Shown in pieces: positions 1 to 5,578 of a DNA stretch of 5,851 nucleotides; position 1 is the first letter of the stretch; each line of letters begins with the position of its first letter. This stretch comes from DASUTW01 sp035513995 (GTDB taxonomy: Bacteria > Actinomycetota > UBA4738 > CALAEC01). Under the pieces are notes generated by a model, which was given only the letters and a program-made list of their open reading frames with translations, did no database searches and had not been told where the DNA came from. The stretch lies in NCBI GenBank assembly GCA_035513995.1, contig DATKBL010000052.1, forward strand, positions 1 to 5,851, given 5' to 3'. The position numbers were made by a program, and so were the translations under genes.

Positions 1-52
1 CACGAAGCCCGAGACCGACCGCGGGCGGCTGTTCCTCTCCCAGATCCTCTGA
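1..52 (+). CDS. C-terminal tail of an unidentified protein (5' end outside window)
   Basis: An open frame enters from the left edge and ends at a TGA at 50-52. The visible tail is 16 residues (TKPETDRGRLFLSQIL). All 16 third codon positions are G or C, which is the coding signature of the real genes in this window, so I believe it is coding. I do not recognise the family from so short a tail. It lies 24 bp upstream of folD on the same strand and may share its transcript; a one-carbon or folate enzyme would make sense there, but that is only a guess from context. Confidence 0.6.
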   Translation, partial: TKPETDRGRLFLSQIL

Positions 53-61
53 GCGGATGGG

Positions 62-67
62 TAGGAT
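62..67 (+). promoter_or_regulatory. Possible -10 element (TAGGAT) just upstream of folD
   Basis: TAGGAT fits the TANNNT pattern of actinobacterial -10 elements and ends 9 nt before the folD ATG, which would give a leaderless or nearly leaderless mRNA. There is no recognisable -35 hexamer at 16-18 bp spacing. The same bases contain AGGA (63-66), which could instead act as a weak, distant ribosome binding site. Low confidence: folD may simply be read from the upstream gene. Confidence 0.2.
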
Positions 68-76
68 GGGCGCCGC

Positions 77-940
77 ATGACCGCGCGCATCATCGACGGC
101 AGGGCGATCGCGGCCGACATCCGATCCGAGGTGGCCGGCCGGGTCGAGGCGCTGGCCCGGCGGGGGGTCACCCCCGGGCTGGCCGCCGTGCTCGTCGGCG
201 ACGACGAGCCCTCCCGCATCTACGTGGAGGCCAAGCAGAAGGCGTGCGCCGAGGTGGGGATCCGCTCCGAGCGTCACGAGCTCCCCAGGGATGCCGCCGA
301 AGAGGATCTCCTCGGCTTGATCCGCGACCTGGGCGACGATCCCGCGGTCCACGGGATCCTCGTGCAGCTGCCCCTGCCCTTCCAGATCTCGACGCTCGCG
401 GTGCACGAGACGCTCTCGGTCGCGAAGGACGTGGACGGGCTCACGCCCGCGAGTGTGGGCAGGCTCGTGCGGGGAGAGGCGACCTACCTGCCCGCCACCC
501 CCTTCGGGATCGTGGAGATGCTGGCACGGACCGGCATCTCCATCGAGGGGCAGGAGGTGGTGATCGTGGGCCGAGGGGCGCTCGTGGGGATGCCGCTCTC
601 GATGATGCTCGCCCAGAAGTCCCCTCGCGGGAACGCCACCGTCACCCTCTGCCACACGCGCACGCGCGACCTCGCGTCCCACACCCGGCGCGCGGACATC
701 CTGGTCGCGGCGGCCGGCCGCCCGGGCACGGTGACGGGCGACATGGTGAAGCCCGGGGCGGCCGTGATCGACGTCGCCGTGAACCGCACCGAGGAGGGGC
801 TCGTCGGGGACGTGGACTTCGAGAGCGCGCGCGAGGTGGCCGGCTGGATCACCCCCGTCCCCGGCGGCGTCGGCCCGCTCACCGTGGCGATGCTGCTCGT
901 CAACACGGTGACGGCGGCGGAGCGGCTCGCCGGCGGATGA
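77..940 (+). CDS. folD: FolD: bifunctional methylenetetrahydrofolate dehydrogenase / methenyltetrahydrofolate cyclohydrolase
   Basis: This cytosolic enzyme oxidises 5,10-methylene-THF to methenyl-THF with NAD(P)+ and hydrolyses that to 10-formyl-THF, the formyl donor for purine and initiator-tRNA synthesis. The 287-residue length is normal. The N-terminal catalytic domain carries the YxxxK pair (Y49, K53) in YVEAKQKACAEVG, GILVQLPLP (93-101, with Q98) and KDVDG (117-121, with D120). The Rossmann domain has VGRGALVGMP (164-173), TVTLCHTRT (188-196), ADILVAAAGRPG (206-217), VKPGAAVIDVAVNR (224-237) and the signature ITPVPGGVGPLTVAMLL (258-274). Two usual positions differ: the PCTP motif reads PATP (A140) and VGRS reads VGRG (G167). 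The stop overlaps the metF start as ATGA, so the two are probably translated as a pair. The ATG at 77 fits the family N-terminus. Confidence 0.97.
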   Translation: MTARIIDGRAIAADIRSEVAGRVEALARRGVTPGLAAVLVGDDEPSRIYVEAKQKACAEVGIRSERHELPRDAAEEDLLGLIRDLGDDPAVHGILVQLPLPFQISTLAVHETLSVAKDVDGLTPASVGRLVRGEATYLPATPFGIVEMLARTGISIEGQEVVIVGRGALVGMPLSMMLAQKSPRGNATVTLCHTRTRDLASHTRRADILVAAAGRPGTVTGDMVKPGAAVIDVAVNRTEEGLVGDVDFESAREVAGWITPVPGGVGPLTVAMLLVNTVTAAERLAGG

Positions 941-1851
941 CGCTCAGGTCGGACAGCCGTCTCGAGCGCCTCCTCCACGACGGAGTCTTCGCGGTGACGG
1001 CCGAGGTCGTGCCCCCGCGAGGGGCCGATGCCGAGGCGGTGCGCCGGCAGGCTCGCGACCTCGCCGGCTACGCGGACGCCGTCAACGTCACCGACAACCC
1101 CTCGTCCTCGGCGCACATGTCCTCGGTCGCGGGCGCCGCGCTCGTGGCCGGGGAGGGGCTCGAGCCGGTGGTGCAGGTCACCGTGCGCGATCGGAACCGG
1201 CTGGCGATCACAGCCGACCTCCTCGGGGCGTGGGCGCTCGGCGCGCGCAACGTCCTCTGCCTGACGGGCGACCCGGCCGCGATCGGCGATCACCCCGACG
1301 CCGTCGAGGTAAAGGATCTCGATGTCCTCGAGCTCGTGCGCTTCGTGACCTCGATGCGAGACGACGGTCGCCTGCTCTCGGGCGCCGCCGCGGACCCCGC
1401 GCCGCGGTACTTCGTGGGGGTGGCCGACGTGCCGCTGGCAGAGCGCTACGACCCCGGGCGTCTCGAGGCGAAGATCGAGGCGGGGGCCGATTTCGTGCAG
1501 ACGCAGATCGTCTACGACCTCGTGGGGCTGGGCGAGTGGGCCGACCGCCTCCGCCCGCGGGGGATCTTCGAGCGGGCGTTCGTCCTCGTCGGGGTGGCGC
1601 CGCCCCGGAGCCTCGGCTCGGTCCGGTTCATGCAGGAGCGCCTCCCGGGCGTCGTGGTCCCCGACGCGGTGGTGGGCCGGCTGGAGGATGCTGGCGAGGA
1701 CGCCCCGGCCGAGGGGGTGCGGCTGACGGTCGAGATCGTGGAGGGCCTGCGGTCGATCCCGGGGATCCGGGGCGTGCACGTGATGGGGTTGGGCCGGGAG
1801 GCCGCGGTGCGCTCGGTCATCGAGGGGTCGGGCCTGCTGCCCAGGCCGTGA
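937..1851 (+). CDS. metF: MetF-type methylenetetrahydrofolate reductase
   Basis: This is a predicted flavoprotein that reduces 5,10-methylene-THF to 5-methyl-THF, supplying methyl groups for methionine synthesis or, in some lineages, for C1 assimilation. The 304-residue protein is a single (beta/alpha)8-barrel. Visible landmarks are TAEVVPPRG (21-29), whose E23 matches the catalytic Glu of MetF; DAVNVTDNP (47-55); DRNR (85-88); NVLCLTGDP (105-113) with D112; GADFVQTQ (183-190) with Q190 at the folate-contacting position; and a C-terminal GIRGVHVMGLGRE (276-288). The wording of these motifs is closer to the short MTHFR subfamily of actinobacteria and acetogens than to the E. coli NADH enzyme, so the electron donor cannot be assigned. 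The ATG overlaps the folD stop, with no strong Shine-Dalgarno sequence, pointing to translational coupling. A longer open frame running upstream through folD is a high-GC artefact. Confidence 0.93.
   Translation: MTLRSDSRLERLLHDGVFAVTAEVVPPRGADAEAVRRQARDLAGYADAVNVTDNPSSSAHMSSVAGAALVAGEGLEPVVQVTVRDRNRLAITADLLGAWALGARNVLCLTGDPAAIGDHPDAVEVKDLDVLELVRFVTSMRDDGRLLSGAAADPAPRYFVGVADVPLAERYDPGRLEAKIEAGADFVQTQIVYDLVGLGEWADRLRPRGIFERAFVLVGVAPPRSLGSVRFMQERLPGVVVPDAVVGRLEDAGEDAPAEGVRLTVEIVEGLRSIPGIRGVHVMGLGREAAVRSVIEGSGLLPRP
1831..1847. terminator. Short GC hairpin at the metF / DUF1028 convergence point
   Basis: GGCCTG (1831-1836) pairs perfectly with CAGGCC (1842-1847) around a 5-nt loop, immediately before the metF stop and 15-31 bp from the end of the converging minus-strand gene. 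No T-run follows on either strand, so this is not a canonical intrinsic terminator. It may slow or end transcription between two genes whose stops are only 10 bp apart, or it may be chance in GC-rich DNA. Confidence 0.22.
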
Positions 1852-1861
1852 CCGAGGTGGC

Positions 1862-2755
1862 TCAGCGGGGGAGGATGGCGCGGACCGCGTCCAGGTCGCC
1901 CACGAACAGACCGGCGACGATCACTCGATCGAGGAAGTCGCGCCAGCGAGGCTCGGCGCCGCACGCCCTGGCCATCATCGCCCTCGCCCCCTCCTCGTCG
2001 CCCGTTCCGAGGAGGACGAGTGCGCACCAGAACGCCGGCTGGTCGTCGCCCGGTACCAGCGCCACGGCTTCGCGGTAGGCCTGCGCGGCGGCCTCCGCGT
2101 CGCCGGTCACGGCCATGATCTCCCCCCGCTCCATCAGGTCGTAGGCGCGCTTGACCGTGACCAGGCGCTCGAGCTCCCCGACGGGATCGGCGTGGTCCTC
2201 GACGCGGAGATCCATCTTCCGCTCCCACGGACGGTCGCCACGTTCGCCTCCGACCACGAGGATGGCGGCCGACTGGCGACCGCGCATGTCGCCGCCCTCC
2301 CCCTCGGCGCCGCGGAGGGCGGCCATGAGGCGGGCCGCGAGGTCGCCCTCGGACCCCTCGTAGGCGCGCGCCATCGCGTCCCAGACCGTGTCCCGCTCCA
2401 TCATGTTGGCCTGACACGAGTAGCCCTCGCCGACGACGTGGCCGAATGCGGGGACCGAGCCTCCCCCGGAGTGGGCCTCGACCCGCCCTCGCGCATCCAC
2501 CATCGCGACCTGGCGGATCGCGGAGCGCTCGTCCCCGTCCAGGAGCCGGCGGAGCGAATCGGGCGCCGCCACGCCCTCGCGCATCAGGTCGAGCCCCTTG
2601 GGACCGTACGAGGGATCCGCGATCGATTGCGTGGCGACCGCGCCGACGCCGGGCTCGGCCCAGGAGGCCACGCTGCCGACGGAGAACCAGCGGCTCTGGA
2701 CCGCGACGCCCATGTCACCGGTGTCCGGATCCCGCGCGATGATCGAGTAGGTCAA
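1862..2755 (-). CDS. DUF1028 family protein (Ntn-hydrolase-like fold) with C-terminal repeat-like domain
   Basis: The 297-residue protein matches the DUF1028 family, whose function is unknown. The N-terminal segment TYSIIARDPDTGDMGVAVQS (2-21) is the family hallmark, followed by GVGAVATQ (36-43), YGPKGLDLM (50-58), VGEGYSCQANMM (108-119), GGDMRGRQSAAILVV (154-168) and LRVEDHADPVGEL (183-195). From memory, the family is placed in the Ntn-hydrolase clan, so Thr2 could become an N-terminal nucleophile after Met removal (inference). Residues about 200-297 are helical and TPR-like (AYREAVALVPGDDQPAFWCA, then EEGARAMMARACGAEPRW), resembling the domain often found at the end of these proteins and annotated as putative peptidoglycan-binding. 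There is no signal peptide, so it is probably cytosolic. The start is TTG: no ATG or GTG gives the conserved N-terminus. It lies 7 bp after the CBS gene, with no clear ribosome binding site. Confidence 0.9.
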   Translation of the reverse strand: MTYSIIARDPDTGDMGVAVQSRWFSVGSVASWAEPGVGAVATQSIADPSYGPKGLDLMREGVAAPDSLRRLLDGDERSAIRQVAMVDARGRVEAHSGGGSVPAFGHVVGEGYSCQANMMERDTVWDAMARAYEGSEGDLAARLMAALRGAEGEGGDMRGRQSAAILVVGGERGDRPWERKMDLRVEDHADPVGELERLVTVKRAYDLMERGEIMAVTGDAEAAAQAYREAVALVPGDDQPAFWCALVLLGTGDEEGARAMMARACGAEPRWRDFLDRVIVAGLFVGDLDAVRAILPR

Positions 2756-2762
2756 GGCCGGT

Positions 2763-3227
2763 TCAGTCGAGGTCCCCGGCCTCGATGCGCTTCAGCCGCT
2801 GATCGCGGACGAGGCCGCTGGACTCGATCAGGCGGTGGAGCCCCTCCGGCTCGTTCAGCGCCGCCGCCAGCACGCCGGAGAGGTCGCGTTGGGAGACGAT
2901 CCCGACCAGCTTCCCGCCCTGGAGGACGGGGAGGTGCCGGATCCACTTCTCGGTCATGATCCCGGCCGCCTCGCGCAGGGAGGTACCGGGATCCACCGTG
3001 ATGAGGTCCCTGGTCATCACCTGGGAGATACGGGTCGAGCCGAGGTCGGTTCCGCCGGCGACCGCCTTCAGGATGTCCCGCTCGGTGATGATCCCCACGA
3101 GGCCCTGGTCGTCGAGGACCAGCAGCGACCCGGTCTGCTGCTCCCACATCTTGGCGGCCGCCGAGGCGAGCGTGTCGTCGGGGCGATCGGTGACCGCCGC
3201 CTCGGTCATGATGTCCGAGATCTTCAT
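2763..3227 (-). CDS. Small protein of two CBS domains, translationally coupled to citrate synthase
   Basis: The 154-residue protein is almost entirely a Bateman module. CBS1 covers about residues 4-57 (DIMTEAAV at the start, LVGIITERDILKAVA at 43-57) and CBS2 about 67-121 (ISQVMTRDLITVDPGTSL, then LVGIVSQRDLSGVLA at 107-121). A 33-residue polar tail follows. Such pairs usually bind adenine nucleotides such as AMP, ATP, NAD or SAM and act as sensors. No enzymatic, DNA-binding or membrane segment is present, so it would need a protein partner. The ATG overlaps the gltA stop as ATGA on the minus strand, and GAGGAG within the last gltA codons supplies a ribosome binding site 5 nt upstream. An in-frame extension to 3335 is possible on paper but would lie inside gltA and lacks family support. 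The coupling suggests production together with citrate synthase. The target is unknown. Confidence 0.93.
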   Translation of the reverse strand: MKISDIMTEAAVTDRPDDTLASAAAKMWEQQTGSLLVLDDQGLVGIITERDILKAVAGGTDLGSTRISQVMTRDLITVDPGTSLREAAGIMTEKWIRHLPVLQGGKLVGIVSQRDLSGVLAAALNEPEGLHRLIESSGLVRDQRLKRIEAGDLD

Positions 3228-4342
3228 CGGCGCTCCTCGATTAACACGTAGCCCTGGTCTCGCGGGCCGATGTACTCGGACTCCGGCCGGATCAGGCGGT
3301 TGTCCGCGAGCTGCTCGCGGACGTGGGCCGTCCATCCGGCCACGCGGCTCGCGGCGAAAACCGTCGTGAACAGGTCGATCGGGATGCCCATGTAGTAGTA
3401 GACCGAGGCGGCGTAGAAGTCGACGTTCGGGTAGAGGCCCTTCTCATCCATCACGGCCTGCTCGATCCGCTCGGAGATCTCGAACCAGCGGGTGTCGCCG
3501 GCGCGCTCGCCGAGCTCGCGGGAGAGGCGCCGCAGGTGCGTGGCCCGCGGGTCCTCGGTCTTGTAGACGCGGTGGCCGAACCCCATGATGCGCTCGCCGT
3601 CGCCGAGCAGCTTCCGGACGTGCTCGCCGCCCTTCTCCGGCTCGCCGATCTCGAGCAGCATCTCCATCACGCGCTCGTTGGCGCCGCCGTGGAGCGGGCC
3701 CTTCAGCGCGGCGATCGCGGCGGTGATGGCCGAGTGCATGTCCGAGAGGGTCGAGGCCACCACGCGGGCCGCGAAGGTCGAGGCGTTCATCGTGTGGTCG
3801 GCGTGGAGGATCAGGCAGATGTCGAGCGCTCGGGCAGCCTCCTCGTCGGGCTCCTCGCCCGTGAGCATCGCCAGGAAGTTGGCGGCGTGCGGGAGCTTGG
3901 GGTCGGGAGGGATCGGCTCCTCGCCGCTCCGTATCCGGTGGTAGGTGGCGATCATGGTCGCGATGCGCGAGGTGAGCCGGAGCGCCTTGCGCTCGTTCCC
4001 CTCGGCGGAGTGGTCCCAGCCGTCGGGGTCGTAGGCCGAGGCCGCCGAGACGGCGGTCCGGAGCATCGACATCGGGGCGGAGACCTCCGCGAACGTGGGG
4101 AAGAGTCCCTTCGTGAAGTCCTCGAGCTCGCGCTCCTCCACGAGCCTCTCGGTGTACTGCTCGAGCTCCTCGCCCGTCGGGAGACGGGAGTTGTGGAGCA
4201 GGAAGACGGTCTCCTCGAACGTGGAGTACTCGGCGAGGTCGTGGATGTCGTAGCCCACGTACCAGAGCTTGCCGAGCTTCCCGTCGATGTCGGAGACCCT
4301 CGTCTGGGCTGCGACGACGTCCGCGAGGCCCTTCTCCGTCAC
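3224..4342 (-). CDS. gltA: Citrate synthase (short bacterial/archaeal type)
   Basis: It condenses oxaloacetate with acetyl-CoA to citrate, the entry step of the TCA cycle. At 372 residues it is the short homodimer-type enzyme, lacking the N-terminal extension of the E. coli NADH-sensitive form. Landmarks are GKLWYVGYDIHDLA (24-37), HADHTMNAST (180-189), the active-site His218 in GPLHGGANE (215-223), His257 in GFGHRVYK (254-261), Arg266, the catalytic Asp309 in YPNVDFYAA (304-312) and the substrate-contacting Arg333 in SRVAGWTAH (332-340). These cover the His-His-Asp catalytic set. The start is GTG, chosen because the N-terminus fits the family and AGGAGG (4347-4352) sits just upstream. A leucine TTA codon lies at 3242-3244, seven codons before the stop. 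2-Methylcitrate synthase belongs to the same family and cannot be excluded from sequence, but the divergent icd favours citrate synthase. Confidence 0.94.
   Translation of the reverse strand: MTEKGLADVVAAQTRVSDIDGKLGKLWYVGYDIHDLAEYSTFEETVFLLHNSRLPTGEELEQYTERLVEERELEDFTKGLFPTFAEVSAPMSMLRTAVSAASAYDPDGWDHSAEGNERKALRLTSRIATMIATYHRIRSGEEPIPPDPKLPHAANFLAMLTGEEPDEEAARALDICLILHADHTMNASTFAARVVASTLSDMHSAITAAIAALKGPLHGGANERVMEMLLEIGEPEKGGEHVRKLLGDGERIMGFGHRVYKTEDPRATHLRRLSRELGERAGDTRWFEISERIEQAVMDEKGLYPNVDFYAASVYYYMGIPIDLFTTVFAASRVAGWTAHVREQLADNRLIRPESEYIGPRDQGYVLIEERR
3233..3238 (-). promoter_or_regulatory. Ribosome binding site of the CBS gene inside the gltA 3' end
   Basis: GAGGAG on the minus strand lies 5 nt before the CBS ATG and doubles as the Glu-Glu codons in the last residues of citrate synthase. 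Together with the ATGA overlap it supports the start at 3227 and termination-reinitiation or coupled translation. Confidence 0.75.
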
Positions 4343-4372
4343 GGCTCCTCCTCTGGGGCGGTCCTGCGGTCG

Positions 4373-4378
4373 AGTCTA
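4373..4378 (-). promoter_or_regulatory. Candidate -10 element of the gltA promoter (TAGACT)
   Basis: TAGACT on the minus strand fits TANNNT and lies 31 nt from the GTG, predicting a leader of about 24 nt that includes the gltA Shine-Dalgarno sequence. The -35 position at 17-bp spacing (4396-4401) is GC-only and has no resemblance to TTGACA. Confidence 0.4.
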
Positions 4379-4391
4379 GCAGGGGACGCCG

Positions 4392-4403
4392 CGGCGGCCG
4401 CCG
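4392..4403. promoter_or_regulatory. 12-bp perfect palindrome midway between divergent -10 elements; possible operator
   Basis: CGGCGGCCGCCG is a perfect inverted repeat centred at 4397/4398. The centre coincides with the midpoint of the two candidate -10 elements and nearly with the midpoint of the two start codons (4396). It occupies the place where both -35 hexamers would be expected. GC-only palindromes arise easily in DNA this rich in G and C, so its role as a regulator site is a hypothesis. Confidence 0.3.
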
Positions 4404-4415
4404 GACGATGGTCGA

Positions 4416-4421
4416 TATGAT
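4416..4421 (+). promoter_or_regulatory. Candidate -10 element of the icd promoter (TATGAT)
   Basis: TATGAT differs from the TATAAT consensus at one position and is one of the few AT-rich hexamers in the window. A start of transcription near 4428 gives a leader of about 22 nt containing the icd ribosome binding site. No -35 match is present at 17 bp (4393-4398 is GGCGGC). Confidence 0.45.
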
Positions 4422-4435
4422 GGGCCGACCGACCG

Positions 4436-4441
4436 AGGAGG
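4436..4441 (+). promoter_or_regulatory. Shine-Dalgarno sequence that decides the icd start
   Basis: A perfect AGGAGG lies 8 nt before the ATG at 4450. The alternative in-frame ATG at 4408 has no such site and would add 14 residues not expected in the family, while also placing the candidate -10 element inside the coding region. Confidence 0.85.
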
Positions 4442-4449
4442 AAGCCCAC

Positions 4450-5532
4450 ATGGCCCATCGCGTGACGTTCATCCCCGGTGACGGGGTCGGCCCCGAGCTC
4501 TCGGAGGCCACCCGCCGGGTGCTCGAGGCCACCGGCGTCGAGTTCGAGTGGGACGAGCAGGAGGCCGGCGCCGACGTTATGGACAAGTACGGCACGCCGC
4601 TGCCCGACGACGTCCTCGAGTCGATCCGCAGCAGCGGCGTCGCCATCAAGGGGCCGATCACCACGCCGGTGGGAACAGGGTTCCGCAGCGTCAACGTGGC
4701 GCTGCGGAAGGAGCTCGACCTGTACGCGTGCCTGCGCCCATGCAAGTGGTACCCGGGCGTGCGCTCCCGCTACGAGAACGTGGACCTCGTCGTCGTCCGC
4801 GAGAACCACGAGGACCTCTACGCGGGGATCGAGTTCGAGCAAGGGGCCGAGGACACGAAGCGCCTGATCGAGGTGATCGAGGAGCTGACGGGGACGAGGA
4901 TCCGCGACGACGCCGGCATCTCGATCAAGCCGATCTCGGTGACCGGCACCGAGCGGATCGTGCGCTTCGCCCTCGAGTACGCGCGGCGCGAGGGTCGCTC
5001 GAAGGTGACTGCCGTCCACAAGGCCAACATCATGAAGTTCTCCGACGGGCTCTTCCTGGAGACCGCGCGGAAGGTGGCCGAGGAGTACGACGACATTGAG
5101 TTCGAGGACCGCATCGTGGACAACCTCTCGATGCAGCTCGTCTCGCGCCCCGAGGAGTACGACGTGCTCGTCCTCCCCAACCTCTACGGGGACATCATCT
5201 CCGACCTGGCCGCCGGGCTGATCGGCGGGCTCGGCGTCGCCCCCGGAGGCAACATCGGCGACGAGGTGGCCGTGTTCGAGGCCACCCACGGCAGCGCCCC
5301 GAAGTACAAGGGGATGAACAAGGTCAACCCGATGGCGATGATGTTGTCGGGGATGCTGATGCTGCGACATCTCGAGGAGCGGGAGGCGGCCGACCGGCTC
5401 GAGGCGGCGCTGGCCGCGGTGATCGCCGAGGGGAAGAGCGTCACCTACGACATGAAGCCCAACCGTGACGACCCGACGGCCGTGGGGACGAGCGACGTGG
5501 CCGACTCGGTCATCGCCAAGCTCCAGGGCTGA
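4450..5532 (+). CDS. icd: Isocitrate dehydrogenase (short type, NADP-like cofactor residues)
   Basis: It oxidatively decarboxylates isocitrate to 2-oxoglutarate, reducing NAD(P)+. The 360-residue protein is of the short isocitrate/isopropylmalate dehydrogenase class. RVTFIPGDGVGPE (4-16) opens the fold. The substrate loop GFRSVNVALRKELDLYACLRP (77-97), with S80, N82, R86 and R96, is of the isocitrate rather than the isopropylmalate type. R117 and Y124 lie in VVVRENHEDLYAG, K191 in VHKANIMK is the catalytic Lys, and D224, D248 and D252 (NLYGDIISDLAAGLIGG, 244-260) bind the metal. In HGSAPKYKG, K285-Y286 align with E. coli K344-Y345 and Y333 aligns with Y391, which are NADP-selecting residues. 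The position of E. coli R395 is Pro337, so cofactor choice is likely but not certainly NADP. It is transcribed divergently from gltA, placing two TCA enzymes on one control region. Confidence 0.92.
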   Translation: MAHRVTFIPGDGVGPELSEATRRVLEATGVEFEWDEQEAGADVMDKYGTPLPDDVLESIRSSGVAIKGPITTPVGTGFRSVNVALRKELDLYACLRPCKWYPGVRSRYENVDLVVVRENHEDLYAGIEFEQGAEDTKRLIEVIEELTGTRIRDDAGISIKPISVTGTERIVRFALEYARREGRSKVTAVHKANIMKFSDGLFLETARKVAEEYDDIEFEDRIVDNLSMQLVSRPEEYDVLVLPNLYGDIISDLAAGLIGGLGVAPGGNIGDEVAVFEATHGSAPKYKGMNKVNPMAMMLSGMLMLRHLEEREAADRLEAALAAVIAEGKSVTYDMKPNRDDPTAVGTSDVADSVIAKLQG

Positions 5533-5541
5533 GCCCGCGGG

Positions 5542-5570
5542 TTGGACCAGGATGAACGAGCGTCTACCAT
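5542..5570 (+). promoter_or_regulatory. Candidate promoter of the phosphosulfolactate synthase gene
   Basis: TTGGAC (5542-5547), a 17-bp spacer and TACCAT (5565-5570) make a plausible housekeeping-sigma promoter in the 46-bp gap after icd. Transcription would begin at about 5577-5579, at or within 2 nt of the GTG start. That would leave out the AGGAG at 5571-5575, which could then serve only read-through transcripts from icd. The -35 matches the consensus only in TTG. Confidence 0.35.
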
Positions 5571-5578
5571 AGGAGAAC

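Larger units (their letters stand above)
4343..4449. promoter_or_regulatory. Divergent gltA/icd control region
   Basis: This 107-bp segment separates the gltA start (minus) from the icd start (plus) and must hold both promoters unless transcription enters from outside. It contains a Shine-Dalgarno sequence at each end, one -10-like hexamer per strand and a central 12-bp palindrome, all placed almost symmetrically. I see no terminator, riboswitch or small ORF. It is the only sizeable non-coding stretch in the window. Confidence 0.7.

Noticed and set aside
244..936. Open frame running in phase into metF from within folD, which would make a 535-residue protein
   Set aside because: The upstream part is low-complexity Arg/Gly/Pro-rich sequence overlapping folD in another frame; the MetF family begins at the ATG at 937.
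484..1779. Minus-strand open frame opposite folD and metF
   Set aside because: It is rich in His/Arg/Pro, spans two real genes and has no domain.
3323..4420. Long plus-strand open frame opposite gltA (365 residues)
   Set aside because: It mirrors gltA codons, is Gly/Val/Glu-rich and shows no family motif.
4343..4447. Inverted repeat between CTCCTCCTC near 4345-4353 and GAGGAGGA near 4435-4442
   Set aside because: These are the two Shine-Dalgarno sequences of divergent genes seen on one strand, and the two leaders are not on the same transcript.
4408..4449. Upstream ATG extending icd by 14 residues
   Set aside because: It has no ribosome binding site; the ATG at 4450 has a perfect AGGAGG and fits the family N-terminus.
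5534..5541. CCCGCGGG palindrome after the icd stop as a terminator
   Set aside because: It has no loop and no T-run, so it cannot form an intrinsic terminator hairpin.
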